DNA of 41,810 nucleotides from Pseudomonadota bacterium (GCA_023438245.1 JAEXRD010000080.1:1-41810), one strand, 5' to 3'; numbered from the stretch's first letter, positions 8,611 through 16,516 are shown. The notes: generated from the letters alone by a model not told the origin. Made by a program: numbers and translations.

Positions 8611-8645
8611 GCCCCCGTCCGGTGTTCGCCGGGCGGGGGCTTTTT
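8611..8645 (+). terminator. Rho-independent terminator of the serA operon
   Basis: A 12-bp stem GCCCCCGTCCGG / CCGGGCGGGGGC (one G-U pair) with a 6-nt TGTTCG loop is followed directly by TTTTT. It lies about 180 nt after the serA stop, beyond palindrome copy A, so copy A is probably transcribed as part of the serA 3' UTR. The minus-strand gene ending at 8657 may use the same stem, but there is no T-tract on that strand. Confidence 0.85.
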
Positions 8646-8656
8646 GCGGTCGTCCT

Positions 8657-8902
8657 CTAGGCCATCCTGCCGGAAATGGCCAGGCACTCGTCGCGGTACA
8701 TGCACTCGCCCTGGTCGCAGAAGCCGCTCATGGCCCTGGCGAAGCAGTCGAAGTGCCCGCTCTGGCGCTGTTCCAGGCGCGCGGACTCGACCCTGGCCAG
8801 CATGGCCTCGGTGGGGCCGGAGCCCTTGCGCGCCTTGGCGCTGGCCGTGGACATGGGGCTGGACTTCCTGGACTTGTTCGTCGTGCTGGGCATAGCCTTC
8901 AT
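8657..8902 (-). CDS. Small Cys-containing protein of unknown function
   Basis: I do not recognise a characterised family. The 81-aa product starts with a Lys/Ser/Thr-rich, probably disordered stretch (about residues 1-30). It then has a helical ARVESARLEQRQSGHF segment and a compact C-terminus with four cysteines (HFDCFARAMSGFCDQGECMYRDECLAI), which could bind a metal or form disulfides. ATG 8902 is preferred because GAGGTG lies about 8 nt upstream; a GTG three codons earlier is possible. It has no signal peptide, so it is probably cytoplasmic. It follows the Hsp20 gene on the same strand after about 65 nt. Confidence 0.65.
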   Translation of the reverse strand: MKAMPSTTNKSRKSSPMSTASAKARKGSGPTEAMLARVESARLEQRQSGHFDCFARAMSGFCDQGECMYRDECLAISGRMA

Positions 8903-8966
8903 TGGACTCACCTCTGGCGTTGAATGATCCCTCTGTCGCCTCCGGTATGGTGCTCGGCCCTGTCTG

Positions 8967-9449
8967 CTAGCCTTCGATGGTGATCTTGCGCGCGGGCTTG
9001 CCGGGCTCGGCCTTGGGCAGGGTCACGCGCAGAACGCCCTTTTCGAACCTGGCCTTGACTCCCTCGGACTCCACCGGGGCGGGCAGCGGCACGGCGCGGG
9101 TGAAGCTGCCGTAGCTGCGCTCGATGCGGTGGTAGCTCTCCTTCTTCTCCTCGCCCTGGAACTTCTTCTCGCCACGAATGACGAGCACGTCGCGCTCCAG
9201 GCTGATGTCCACATCGCCGGACTCCAGGCCGGGCAGCTCGGCCTCCACGCGGATCTCCTTGTCGGTCTCGGAGACGTTCACCGCCGGGAAGCTCTCCCAG
9301 CCCCGGAACGGACTGTTCTGGAACCCCGCCAGCATGGACGGGAACCCGGCGGGCCTCTGCCAGAAGTCCTCCAGCATCTCCGCGATGCCCATGGGATGCT
9401 GCGCATCTTCCGAACGCCTGCGCGGCATGGGCAGCCACTGTCTCAACAT
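8967..9449 (-). CDS. Small heat-shock protein, Hsp20 / alpha-crystallin family
   Basis: This ATP-independent holdase chaperone is 160 aa. The alpha-crystallin domain covers about residues 55-158: PAVNVSETDKEIRVEAELPG, ERDVLVIRGEKK, RSYGSFTRAVPLP and the conserved GVLRVTLPKAEP near the end. The N-terminus (residues 1-50) is rich in Arg, Pro and Phe, as usual for oligomerising arms. ATG 9449 is chosen because AAGGAGG lies 7 nt upstream; a TTG two codons earlier lacks this. The C-terminus ends ITIEG and lacks a clear separate IXI tail. A small hairpin lies in its 5' leader. Confidence 0.92.
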   Translation of the reverse strand: MLRQWLPMPRRRSEDAQHPMGIAEMLEDFWQRPAGFPSMLAGFQNSPFRGWESFPAVNVSETDKEIRVEAELPGLESGDVDISLERDVLVIRGEKKFQGEEKKESYHRIERSYGSFTRAVPLPAPVESEGVKARFEKGVLRVTLPKAEPGKPARKITIEG

Positions 9450-9763
9450 GACCAAACCTCCTTGCGGGTTTCAGAAGCGACGGGCTTGCGGCAGCCCGTG
9501 AACCTGCGCCACTCTGGCGGGACCTGATGCTGTGAAAATAATCACGAGCCGCCCCGGGGCAAGCTCCCGCGCCCCCGCCTCTTCAAGGAAAAGCCCCGCC
9601 CGGCATGGCCAGGGGGGCTGGTTCATGGAGGCCCGAACAGTGTTTCGGGCGGCTGGCGGTCCCGGCGCGAGGGGGTTGGCTCTCGCCGGGGGAGTGGAGG
9701 CCGCGGCCGCCGTGTGGCGCGGCAACCGGCGGCCTCCGGAGGGAGAGGGAGGACGAACCGGCG
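9450..9763. other. Intergenic region upstream of hsp20 with a leader hairpin
   Basis: This 314-nt non-coding stretch holds the hsp20 leader. Positions 9481-9498 form a short hairpin (CGGGCT / AGCCCG, 6-nt loop) 32-49 nt before the hsp20 start. It does not include the Shine-Dalgarno sequence. Positions around 9694-9735 carry a 9-bp inverted repeat (GGAGGCCGC / GCGGCCTCC) without a T-tract. No convincing promoter, CIRCE element or open gene was seen; the rest is GC-rich and featureless. Confidence 0.4.
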
Positions 9764-10000
9764 TTACGAGCCGCCCACCAGGGCCAGGCCCCTGGCGAAG
9801 GCCAGCTCGAAGGCTTCTTCCTTGTTGGCGCAGGTGCGCTCCAGTTTGATGGTGCTGGGCGGGCTGCCTGGAGCGTGTTTTCGCGCCGCCAGGCAGGGGG
9901 CGTAGGAGCCGTCGGCTCCGCGCACAGCGAAGGGCCGAAGCTCCCAGCCGGACACGAGCTGCATCCTGCCGGTGAATACGCGCTTTCCTCTCAGGTCCAT
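9764..10000 (-). CDS. 78-aa conserved-looking hypothetical protein
   Basis: Not recognised as a characterised family. The small soluble protein begins MDLRGKRVFTGRMQLVSGWE, continues with RPFAVRGADGSYAPCLAARK and ends with KLERTCANKEEAFELAFARGLALV. It could be a small alpha/beta fold with a C-terminal helix; two Cys are present. The start is ATG 10000, supported by AAGGAGG five nt upstream. An upstream extension in frame runs into the AT-rich control region and has no ribosome binding site. It is divergent from the exported-peptide/zraP pair and separate from hsp20. The codon use and SD support expression. Confidence 0.65.
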   Translation of the reverse strand: MDLRGKRVFTGRMQLVSGWELRPFAVRGADGSYAPCLAARKHAPGSPPSTIKLERTCANKEEAFELAFARGLALVGGS

Positions 10001-10461
10001 GGCCTCCTCCTTTCCGGACTGGCGATTCCGGGCTGCCGCCCGGAGATGAGGTCCAGGCGAAGGGGTGGTCTTATGCAACACTACACGGCGTGGCGCGGGA
10101 TGCAAGCAACAATATTGCGTCAACTGTGTTCCGGAACGCTATCTGTTCAAATTTGTAGGCATCTGCCAGGCAGAAAAAATAAACCAAATATGTTTAGGGT
10201 GTTATAAAATTGTTTGTGGTTGCGCAGGGTTCGCTAGGGGAGGCGGCCTGCCCTGGTTGTGCAATTCAATGCACGTTGCACTTCGGTAATCAGACTATTT
10301 TCGTCGGATATGTGCAGATTTCTGCATCGAAAAAGTCTAGAGACTATTTAGTGTGCTGGAATAGCGTGGAATTTTGTTTGGCACAGTGCATGCTCATCAG
10401 GAGACTGTCACGGGCGAGGTGCGCATCGCCATTTCGCCCGAACATACCCTTTGGAGGACAC
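10001..10461. promoter_or_regulatory. AT-rich, palindrome-rich control region upstream of the zraP-like locus
   Basis: This 461-nt region has no credible gene and is far more AT-rich than its surroundings. It holds several short inverted repeats: TCTGCC-A-GGCAGA at 10162-10174, GTGCA-N6-TGCAC at 10259-10274 (followed by another TTGCAC), TGCAGA-TT-TCTGCA at 10313-10326 and AGTCT-AG-AGACT at 10334-10345. They lie 35-220 nt upstream of a sigma-54 type promoter, where enhancer-binding activators bind. Assignment as activator sites is inference. Confidence 0.5.
10379..10394 (+). promoter_or_regulatory. Sigma-54 (RpoN) -24/-12 promoter for the zraP-like locus
   Basis: The sequence TGGCACAGTGCATGCT matches the -24/-12 consensus TGGCAC-N5-TTGCW with one mismatch in the -12 box. 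The GG and GC doublets are separated by exactly 10 nt, as required. Transcription would start near 10406, about 55 nt before the ATG at 10462. In E. coli, zraP is RpoN-dependent and activated by the ZraSR two-component system, so this promoter agrees with the gene call. No zraS/zraR homologue is in the window. Confidence 0.6.
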
Positions 10462-10635
10462 ATGAACCGCTTACGCCGCATCCTTGCCGCCACCCTCGCT
10501 ATCCTGGCCCTCAGCGCCTCGCTGGCCCTGGCCGTCGACCCCGCCAAGCCCGCCGAACCCGGTGGTGACACCGGCTCCCACGGCGGCCATTCCGGCCATG
10601 GCCGCGCGGCCACCATCGTGGAGTTTGCGCGCTAG
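10462..10635 (+). CDS. 57-aa exported His/Gly-rich peptide, short relative of the downstream ZraP-like protein
   Basis: The peptide begins with a clear Sec signal (MNRLRRILAATLAILALSAS, then LALA-VDP). The mature part is only about 33 residues, rich in Pro, Gly and His (GSHGGHSGHGRAA), which suggests metal binding in the periplasm. ATG 10462 is preceded by GGAGG. The signal peptide and the GGH-GHG tail resemble those of the next gene (MNRL at the start, GGHAGHGAAA near the end). The helical core is absent, so it may be an internally deleted tandem duplicate. It is the first gene after the sigma-54 promoter and probably shares a transcript with the ZraP-like gene 99 nt downstream. Confidence 0.6.
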   Translation: MNRLRRILAATLAILALSASLALAVDPAKPAEPGGDTGSHGGHSGHGRAATIVEFAR

Positions 10636-10734
10636 CCTATAGTTCCGGCTTTACGCGCCGCCCGGCTTAAACCAAACCAGACCGGCCCGTCCCTTTCTTG
10701 GGGGGGACCGAAACAACCTTCTAGGAGACACGCC

Positions 10735-11394
10735 ATGAACCGCCTTCCCCGTACCTTCGCTCGCACCCTGACCGCCACCGCCGCCGCGCTGGTCCTGACC
10801 TCCTCCCTGGCCCTGGCCGCCGAGCCCGCCGCCAAGCCCGCCCCCGCGGCCCCGGCTCCCGCCGCCGGACACGGCATGCGCGCGCACGGCCAGCAGGGCG
10901 GCATGGCCCTGGCCTCGCTGAGCCCGGAGAAGCAGGAGATCGCCCGCACGCTCATGGCCGCCCACGCCCAGGCCCTGGCCCCCCTGCACCAGAGCCTGTA
11001 CGCCAAGGGCATGGAGCTGGAGGCGCTGAACGCCGCCGGTGAGGGCGAGTCCGCCAAGGCCCGCGCCGCCATCCGCGACATCGCCGACCTGGAGGCCAAG
11101 ATGCTCACCGAGAACGCCAAGTTCCGCGCGCAGATGGTCAAGAAGACCGGCCTGCGCACCCCGGTCATGGGCCATGGCATGATGGGCGGCCAGGGCGGCA
11201 TGATGGGCGGAATGATGGGCGGAAAGGGCATGATGGGCCAGGGCGGCATGTCCTGCCCCATGATGCAGGGCAAGGCTGACGGTCAGGGCGGCCACGCGGG
11301 CCACGGCGCCGCTGCCCAGGCCCCGGCCGGTCCCGCTGGCGCTCCCGCCGCTTCGGCTCCCGCCGCCGACCCCCACGCGGGCCACGGCAACTAG
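10735..11394 (+). CDS. ZraP/CpxP-like periplasmic heavy-metal-responsive protein, Met/His-rich
   Basis: The product is 219 aa. A Sec signal peptide ends near residue 28 (SSLALAAEP). A Pro/Ala linker with a GHGMRAHGQQGG metal-binding-like stretch follows. Residues about 60-145 form the LTXXQ/heavy-metal-resistance helical core (SLSPEKQEIARTLMAAH... KGMELEAL... MLTENAKFRAQMVKKTGL). The C-terminal third is strikingly Met/Gly-rich (MMGGQGGMMGGMMGGKGMMG), then has a CPMM motif and two HAGHG stretches. Family members are periplasmic chaperones or metal sensors that damp envelope-stress signalling. Met and His richness suggests Cu(I)/Ag(I) as well as Zn. ATG 10735 has AGGAGA upstream. Confidence 0.8.
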   Translation: MNRLPRTFARTLTATAAALVLTSSLALAAEPAAKPAPAAPAPAAGHGMRAHGQQGGMALASLSPEKQEIARTLMAAHAQALAPLHQSLYAKGMELEALNAAGEGESAKARAAIRDIADLEAKMLTENAKFRAQMVKKTGLRTPVMGHGMMGGQGGMMGGMMGGKGMMGQGGMSCPMMQGKADGQGGHAGHGAAAQAPAGPAGAPAASAPAADPHAGHGN

Positions 11395-11415
11395 TCCCCG
11401 TCGCGGTTTCGAACA

Positions 11416-11449
11416 AAAAGGGCGGCTCCCTCCGGGGGGCCGCCCTTTT
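11416..11449. terminator. Bidirectional terminator between zraP-like gene and diguanylate cyclase
   Basis: A 15-bp stem with a 4-nt TCCG loop (AAAAGGGCGGCTCCC pairing with GGGGGCCGCCCTTTT, one T-G pair) lies between two convergent genes. T-runs follow the stem on both strands (TTTTG on plus, TTTTTGTTCG on minus), so it can end both transcripts. Confidence 0.88.
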
Positions 11450-11469
11450 GCTTGGCCTCGCGCCTGGGC

Positions 11470-12651
11470 TTACGAGGTCTGGCTCTCGAGACCGACGTCC
11501 TGGTTCAGGTCGTCGAAGTGCACCACCCGGTTGCGCCCGCCCTGCTTGGCCGCGTACATGGCCTGGTCGGCCTGCCGGAACAGCCGGGTGCGCTGTTCCA
11601 GCCCGCCGTCCGACGTCTTGGTCACGCCGATGCTCACCGTATAGCGGATGGCCGTGCCGTCGTGGACGGCGTGGTCCGAGGCGATGTTCTGGCGGATGCG
11701 TTCGGCGATGGCCATGGACTCGTGGTAGCCGGTGCGCGGCAGCAGGATGCAGAACTCCTCGCCCCCGTAGCGGAAGATGAAGTCCTGGCTGCGCAGCACG
11801 CGCTCGGTGCGGCGCACCAGGTCGCGCAGCACCCCGTCGCCCGCCACGTGGCCGAAGGTGTCGTTGACCTGCTTGAAGTGGTCGATGTCCATGAGCAGCA
11901 GGCTCAAGGTGGCGCCGCCGCGGTTGGTGCGGGCCAGCTCCTTCTGCACGATGAGCTCGTAGCTGCGCCGGTTCAGGCAGCCGGTGAGGGAGTCGTGCAG
12001 GGCCATGTTCTTGATTTCGCTCTCGGCGCGTTCGCGCAGCATGAGCACGAAGCCGAAGGACGAGGCGATCTGCGTGACGAGCAGCATGAGGAAGGTGGCG
12101 GTCTGCGGCGCGTTGGAGGTGAGCAGGTGGTACTCCGGCTCCATGGCGATGCTGACCGAGCGGGCGGCGATGGTGGCGGCGTTCACCGCGAAGGGCACGC
12201 TGACGAAGAGGCTGGTGAGGTCGCCCGCGGGCCTGCCGCGCATCACCGCCAGGGCCACCATGGCGCTTTGCAGCGCCAGCAGGACGTTGATGGCCTGGAT
12301 GCGCGGGAAGGCCGTGTCCAGCAGCAGGGTGGTGACGAGGATCGAGGCGGCCACGGGCGCGGCCATGAGCGCCGGGCGCAGGGGCCGCTGGAAGAACGTC
12401 TGCATGGCCCCCAGCGCGCAGGACAGCGCCCCGGTGATGCACATGTTGGCCACGACGATGGACAGCCAGGGCGAGATCTGGCCGCGCAGGGCGTAGAGGA
12501 TGAGCCCCCCGGCCTTGAGCGTGAGCCAGATCATCCACAGGGCCACGCTGGTGGGCCGCTCGCTGCGGTACGACACCAGGAGCAGCACCACCATAGTGAC
12601 GCTGCAGATGACGTAGCTGATGAACAGCGTGTGGATGTCCAGCACGATCAT
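11470..12651 (-). CDS. Membrane-bound diguanylate cyclase (GGDEF domain)
   Basis: GGDEF proteins make cyclic di-GMP from two GTP. The first 200 or so residues are a multi-helix membrane sensor with six or seven hydrophobic segments (for example FISYVICSVTMVVLLLVS and LLMLLVTQIASSFGFVLML). A short ERAESEIKNMALHDSLTGCLNRR linker leads to the GGDEF domain. The signature is RYGGEEFCILLP, an active GGEEF form. DIDHFKQVNDTFGH and RADQAMYAAKQGGRNRV-type motifs are present (here FRQADQAMYAAK). No EAL domain is present. The start is set at ATG 12651 (393 aa), with GAGG upstream; a TTG 13 codons earlier is less likely. Input signal unknown. Confidence 0.92.
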   Translation of the reverse strand: MIVLDIHTLFISYVICSVTMVVLLLVSYRSERPTSVALWMIWLTLKAGGLILYALRGQISPWLSIVVANMCITGALSCALGAMQTFFQRPLRPALMAAPVAASILVTTLLLDTAFPRIQAINVLLALQSAMVALAVMRGRPAGDLTSLFVSVPFAVNAATIAARSVSIAMEPEYHLLTSNAPQTATFLMLLVTQIASSFGFVLMLRERAESEIKNMALHDSLTGCLNRRSYELIVQKELARTNRGGATLSLLLMDIDHFKQVNDTFGHVAGDGVLRDLVRRTERVLRSQDFIFRYGGEEFCILLPRTGYHESMAIAERIRQNIASDHAVHDGTAIRYTVSIGVTKTSDGGLEQRTRLFRQADQAMYAAKQGGRNRVVHFDDLNQDVGLESQTS

Positions 12652-12767
12652 GGCCAGTGTCCTCGACTCTCTCCGGGCCGGATCGCGCAATTCCGACCAA
12701 GGCCCGCAGGTTTGGTTCCAGTTTGCGCCAGGATGCCTGTCATGTCAACAGGATGGGCGGAAGATGG

Positions 12768-14000
12768 CTACTCCCCGCGCCTGGGGCGCTCCACCCGGCA
12801 CAGGAAGCCCTTGAGGTATTCGGTCTCGGGCATGGCGGGGTGGATGGGGTGGTCCGCCGCCTGGTGGCACTGGCGCAGGATGGCCAGCCGCACCCCGGCG
12901 TCGCGCGCGGCCCCGCAGAGCGTCTTGCGCAGGGTGTCGCGGTCCACGTGCTGGGAGCAGGAGCAGGCCAGGAAGAAGCCGCCGTCCTCGCACAGCTCCA
13001 GGGCGTGGCGGTTCACGGTGCGGTAGGCCGTCAGGCCCTTTTCCAGGTCCTTGCGGCGCTTCACGAAGGCCGGGGGATCCACGCTCACCAGGCCGAAGCG
13101 CCTGCCCTCGGCCTTGAGGCCGCGCAGCACGTCGGCGGCGTCGCCCCGCATGGCGCCGACCTTGCCGCCCACGCCGGAGAGCTCGGCGGCCCTCAGCGCA
13201 TAGGCCAGCGCGGTTTCCGAGGCGTCCAGGCAGGTTGCGCTTTCGGCCCCGGCGCGGGTGCAGGCCACGCCCAGGCCCCCGGCGTAGCTGAACACGTCCA
13301 GCACGTGGCGGCCCGGGGCCAGGCTCGCGGCCTCGGCCCTGGTCTGGCGCATGTCGTAGAACCAGCCGGTCTTCTGCCCGCCCGCCAGCGGGAACACGTA
13401 GCGGCAGCCGTTCTCCTCGATCTCGCAGTCCTCGGGCACGCTGCCCGCGGCCACCTCCACCGCCCGGGGCAGGCCCTCCAGCTCGCGCGCGGCCAGGTCG
13501 TTCTTGAGCAGGATTCCGGCGGGGGAGAGCAGCTCCGTGAGCGCGGCGATGATCTCGTCCCGCAGCCGCTCCATGCCCGCGGTGCCGATCTGCACCGAAA
13601 GAATGTCGCCGAAGCGGTCCACCACCAGCCCGGGCAGCAGGTCGGCCTCGCCGAACACCAGTCGGTAGTGCGGGGTGGGGAACAGCGCCTGGCGCAGCCG
13701 CAGGGCGGATTCCAGGCGCAGGCGCAGCAGTTCGCCGTCCAGGGGGCGGGTGGCGGTCTGGCAATAGATGCGCGCGGCGATGAGCGCGCCGGGATTGACG
13801 TAGGCGCTGCCCAGCGGGCGGCCCTGGGCGTTCTCCACGCGGGCGCACTCGCCGGGGGCGAAGGCCGTGAGCGGGGTCCTGGCCACGTCCACCTCGTTGC
13901 TGAACACCCACAGGTGCCCGGCCAGCAGGCGGCGGTCCTCGCCCTTTCTGAGCGTGAGGGTGCGCAGGGCCTGGCCCCGCGCGTTGGTGTCTTCTAGCAT
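12768..14000 (-). CDS. rlmI: 23S rRNA (cytosine-C5)-methyltransferase RlmI family protein
   Basis: This is a class I SAM-dependent RNA methyltransferase of 410 aa. An N-terminal PUA-like domain (about 15-85, KGEDRRLLAGHLWVFSNEV) is followed by a linker domain (FGEADLLPGLVVDRFGD). The methyltransferase domain has GQKTGWFYDMRQTR, motif I VLDVFSYAGGLGVACT, CLDASETAL, the motif VSVDPPAFVKRRKDL and the catalytic-Cys region ACSCSQH. ATG 14000 overlaps the hypF stop by 7 nt and is preceded by AGGAG five nt upstream, so the pair is translationally coupled. E. coli RlmI modifies C1962; the exact target here is inferred. The N-terminus (LEDTNARGQALRTL) is ordinary for the family. Confidence 0.9.
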   Translation of the reverse strand: MLEDTNARGQALRTLTLRKGEDRRLLAGHLWVFSNEVDVARTPLTAFAPGECARVENAQGRPLGSAYVNPGALIAARIYCQTATRPLDGELLRLRLESALRLRQALFPTPHYRLVFGEADLLPGLVVDRFGDILSVQIGTAGMERLRDEIIAALTELLSPAGILLKNDLAARELEGLPRAVEVAAGSVPEDCEIEENGCRYVFPLAGGQKTGWFYDMRQTRAEAASLAPGRHVLDVFSYAGGLGVACTRAGAESATCLDASETALAYALRAAELSGVGGKVGAMRGDAADVLRGLKAEGRRFGLVSVDPPAFVKRRKDLEKGLTAYRTVNRHALELCEDGGFFLACSCSQHVDRDTLRKTLCGAARDAGVRLAILRQCHQAADHPIHPAMPETEYLKGFLCRVERPRRGE

Positions 14001-16435
14001 CCGCGCTCCTGGCGCAGGGCCAGCAGGCGCTGGCCGTACACGGCCTGGCCCAGCGACACGCAGGCGTCGTTGGGCGGCAGGTGGCGATGGGTGAGGGGGG
14101 TCAGCCCGCGGTCGCGCAGGGCCTGGGGCAGTTCCACGGCCAAGGTCAAATTCTGCATGCAGCCGCCGGAGAGGCCCACGTGCGCCAGGCCCAGGCGCGT
14201 GGCGAAGCGCGCGGCCAGGTCGGCCAGGCCGGTGATGAGGCTGGCGTGGAAGCGCCGGGCCACGACGGGCACCGGAGTTCCGGCCTGCATGTCGGCGAGC
14301 AGCGCGCGGAACATGGTGTAGACGTCCAGTTCGCGGGGCTGCTGCTCCTCCTTGGCCCCGGCGGGGCGGTGGCCCGGGTCGGACTTCATCACCGGGCAGG
14401 GGTACACGGCGGCCTCGGCCAGCGGGATGGACAGGTCCTGGGCGCGCTCCAGCATCATGGCCGCCTGGCCCTCGTAGGTCATCACCGGGCACAGGCCCAG
14501 CATGGCGGAAACGGCGTCGAAGAGCCTGCCGCAGCTGGAGGTTAGCGGGCAGTTCAGGTTCTTGTTCAAGATCTGGGGCAGGAAGCGGCTGGCCTGCTCG
14601 TGCTCCACAAGCCAGGGCCAGGGCGGGGTGTCGTCCTGGCCGCTGAACTCGATGTCCAGCTCCCACAGCAGGGCCTGGGCCAGCCGCCAGGGCTCGCGCA
14701 CGGCGGCCTCGCCGCCCGGCAGGCTGAACTCGGCCAGGTGCGCCAGGCGCACGTGCTTCAAATCCTTGTTGTCCACCAGCAGGCATTCCCCGCCCCAGAT
14801 GCTCCAGTTGGCGCTGAAGCCCTGGCCCCCGGCGGTGGTGCCGTAGCCGGTGCCGTCCAGGGCCAGGCAGATGGCCGGGCCGAAGTGGCCGTTCTCGGCC
14901 AGCACGGCGTGGGCGTGGGCGAAGTGGTGCTGCAGCACGCTGGACTGGATGCCGGTGCTCTTGACCATCTCCTGGGCCACGGTGGTGGTCAGGTAGTTGG
15001 GGTGCAGGTCGCGCACCACCATCACCGGGTCCACCTGCAATATGTCGGTCATGTGCTCCACCATCTCGTGGTGGAAGCCCAGGGTCTCGATGTTCTCCAT
15101 GTCGCCCAGGTGCTGGCTGACAAAGGCCTGGTTGTCCTTGGTCAGGCACAGCGTGCATTTGAGCTCCGGCCCGACGCCCAGCACGCAGGGGCCGGACTCC
15201 GGCAGCACCACGGGCTGGGGGGCGAAGCCGCGCGCCCGGCGCATGACCATGGTCTCGTTCGTTCCGGGCACCACGCGCACCACGGAGTCGTCCACGCGGA
15301 TCAAGATGTCGCGGTTGTGGAACAGGAAGATGTCGGCCACGTCGGTGAGCCGGGCCAGGGCCTCGCGGTTGCCCAGGCAGATGGGCTCCTCGCTTAAGTT
15401 GCCGCTGGTCATGACCAGGGCGGCGGGCATGTTCTGGCGCTCCTGGGCCAAGAGGCGCATGAAGCGGCGGAAAATCACGTGATGCAGCGGGGTGTAGGGC
15501 AGCATCAGGCCCACGTGGTCGGAGTCCGGGGCCACGGACTGGGCCAGGGGCGCGCCCCGGCGCTTGGCGCAGAGCACGATGGGCCGGGCCTGGCCGGTGA
15601 GCCAGCGCTCCTCTTCTGCGTTGATGTGCGCCAGCTGGCGCGCGGTCTCGATGTCCGGCACCATGATGGCGAAGGGCTTGTGCGGGCGTTTCTTGCGCCG
15701 CCTAAGCTCGCGCACGCTCTCCTGGCGGGTGGCGTCGCACACCAGGTGGAAGCCGCCCAGGCCCTTCACCGCGGCCAGGCCGCCCTGGAACAGGATGGCC
15801 GCCAGGTTGCGGATGGCGTCGTCGCGCCGGGCCACAACGGTGCCGGAGCGGTCGGAGAGCCACACGCGCGGGCCGCACACCGGGCAGGCGTTGGGCTGGG
15901 CGTGGAAGCGCCGGTCGGCCGGGTCGTCGTACTCCCGCTGGCAGTCCGGGCACATGGGAAAGCAGGCCATGGACGTGTTGGGGCGGTCGTAGGGCACGCT
16001 GCGGGTGATGGTGTAGCGCGGGCCGCAGTTGGTGCAGTTGATGAAGGGATAGAGGAAGCGGCGGTCGCCCTTGGTCAGCAGCTCGCGCTCGCAGTCCGCG
16101 CAGGTGGCCGTGTCCGGGCTTATGAGCACGTTGTGCCCGGCCCCGCCGGTGCTCTTCTTGATGGAGAAGCCGGTTTCGCCCTCCACGGAGGAGACGCCCT
16201 GGGCCGCCACGCGGGTGATGCGCGCCAGGGGCGGCTGCTCCAGCTCCAGGTGCTTCAGGAACAGGTCCATGTGCCGGTTGGAGCCCTGGATCTCGATGAC
16301 CACGCCCTCGGGGGCGTTGCGCACGAAGCCGGTGAGGCCGAACTGCCCGGCCAGCCGGTACACGAAGGGCCGGAACCCCACGCCCTGCACCTGTCCGTTG
16401 ACGGTGACGCGTCGGCGCGGCGGGGTGTCGGACAT
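13994..16435 (-). CDS. hypF: Carbamoyltransferase HypF, [NiFe]-hydrogenase maturation
   Basis: HypF transfers the carbamoyl group of carbamoyl phosphate to the HypE C-terminal Cys; this becomes the CN ligands of the NiFe site. The 813-aa protein has all domains. The acylphosphatase domain is at 1-90 (VQGVGFRPFVYRLA). Two zinc fingers of CX2CX18CX2C type follow (CADC...CTNC and CPDC...CPVC, about 110-190). The YrdC-like domain is at about 200-390 (GLAAVKGLGGFHLVCDA). The Kae1-like domain continues to the C-terminus, with VVRDLHPNYLTT, HHFAHAHAVLAENG, LALDGTGYG and LSGGCMQN. ATG 16435 has AAGGAG six nt upstream. No other hyp or hydrogenase genes are in the window. Confidence 0.96.
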   Translation of the reverse strand: MSDTPPRRRVTVNGQVQGVGFRPFVYRLAGQFGLTGFVRNAPEGVVIEIQGSNRHMDLFLKHLELEQPPLARITRVAAQGVSSVEGETGFSIKKSTGGAGHNVLISPDTATCADCERELLTKGDRRFLYPFINCTNCGPRYTITRSVPYDRPNTSMACFPMCPDCQREYDDPADRRFHAQPNACPVCGPRVWLSDRSGTVVARRDDAIRNLAAILFQGGLAAVKGLGGFHLVCDATRQESVRELRRRKKRPHKPFAIMVPDIETARQLAHINAEEERWLTGQARPIVLCAKRRGAPLAQSVAPDSDHVGLMLPYTPLHHVIFRRFMRLLAQERQNMPAALVMTSGNLSEEPICLGNREALARLTDVADIFLFHNRDILIRVDDSVVRVVPGTNETMVMRRARGFAPQPVVLPESGPCVLGVGPELKCTLCLTKDNQAFVSQHLGDMENIETLGFHHEMVEHMTDILQVDPVMVVRDLHPNYLTTTVAQEMVKSTGIQSSVLQHHFAHAHAVLAENGHFGPAICLALDGTGYGTTAGGQGFSANWSIWGGECLLVDNKDLKHVRLAHLAEFSLPGGEAAVREPWRLAQALLWELDIEFSGQDDTPPWPWLVEHEQASRFLPQILNKNLNCPLTSSCGRLFDAVSAMLGLCPVMTYEGQAAMMLERAQDLSIPLAEAAVYPCPVMKSDPGHRPAGAKEEQQPRELDVYTMFRALLADMQAGTPVPVVARRFHASLITGLADLAARFATRLGLAHVGLSGGCMQNLTLAVELPQALRDRGLTPLTHRHLPPNDACVSLGQAVYGQRLLALRQERGC

Positions 16436-16516
16436 GTGGGGCTCCTTGCGGCTTTGTTCCCACCTGTACTAGCCAAGGCGCGGCCCCGAGGCAAGGGGGA
16501 GGGCGCACGCGCCGGG

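Noticed and set aside
9541..9620. Possible heat-shock (sigma-32) promoter before hsp20, based on CTTGAAG and GCCCCGG on the minus strand
   Set aside because: The spacing between the two boxes is about 20 nt, longer than the 13-15 nt expected.
9694..9735. 9-bp GGAGGCCGC/GCGGCCTCC inverted repeat as a terminator
   Set aside because: There is no T-tract on either strand and the loop is 24 nt long.
12768..15158. Apparent 796-aa fusion reading through hypF into rlmI
   Set aside because: The first half is out-of-frame hypF sequence. The real rlmI starts at ATG 14000 with its own SD, overlapping the hypF stop by 7 nt.
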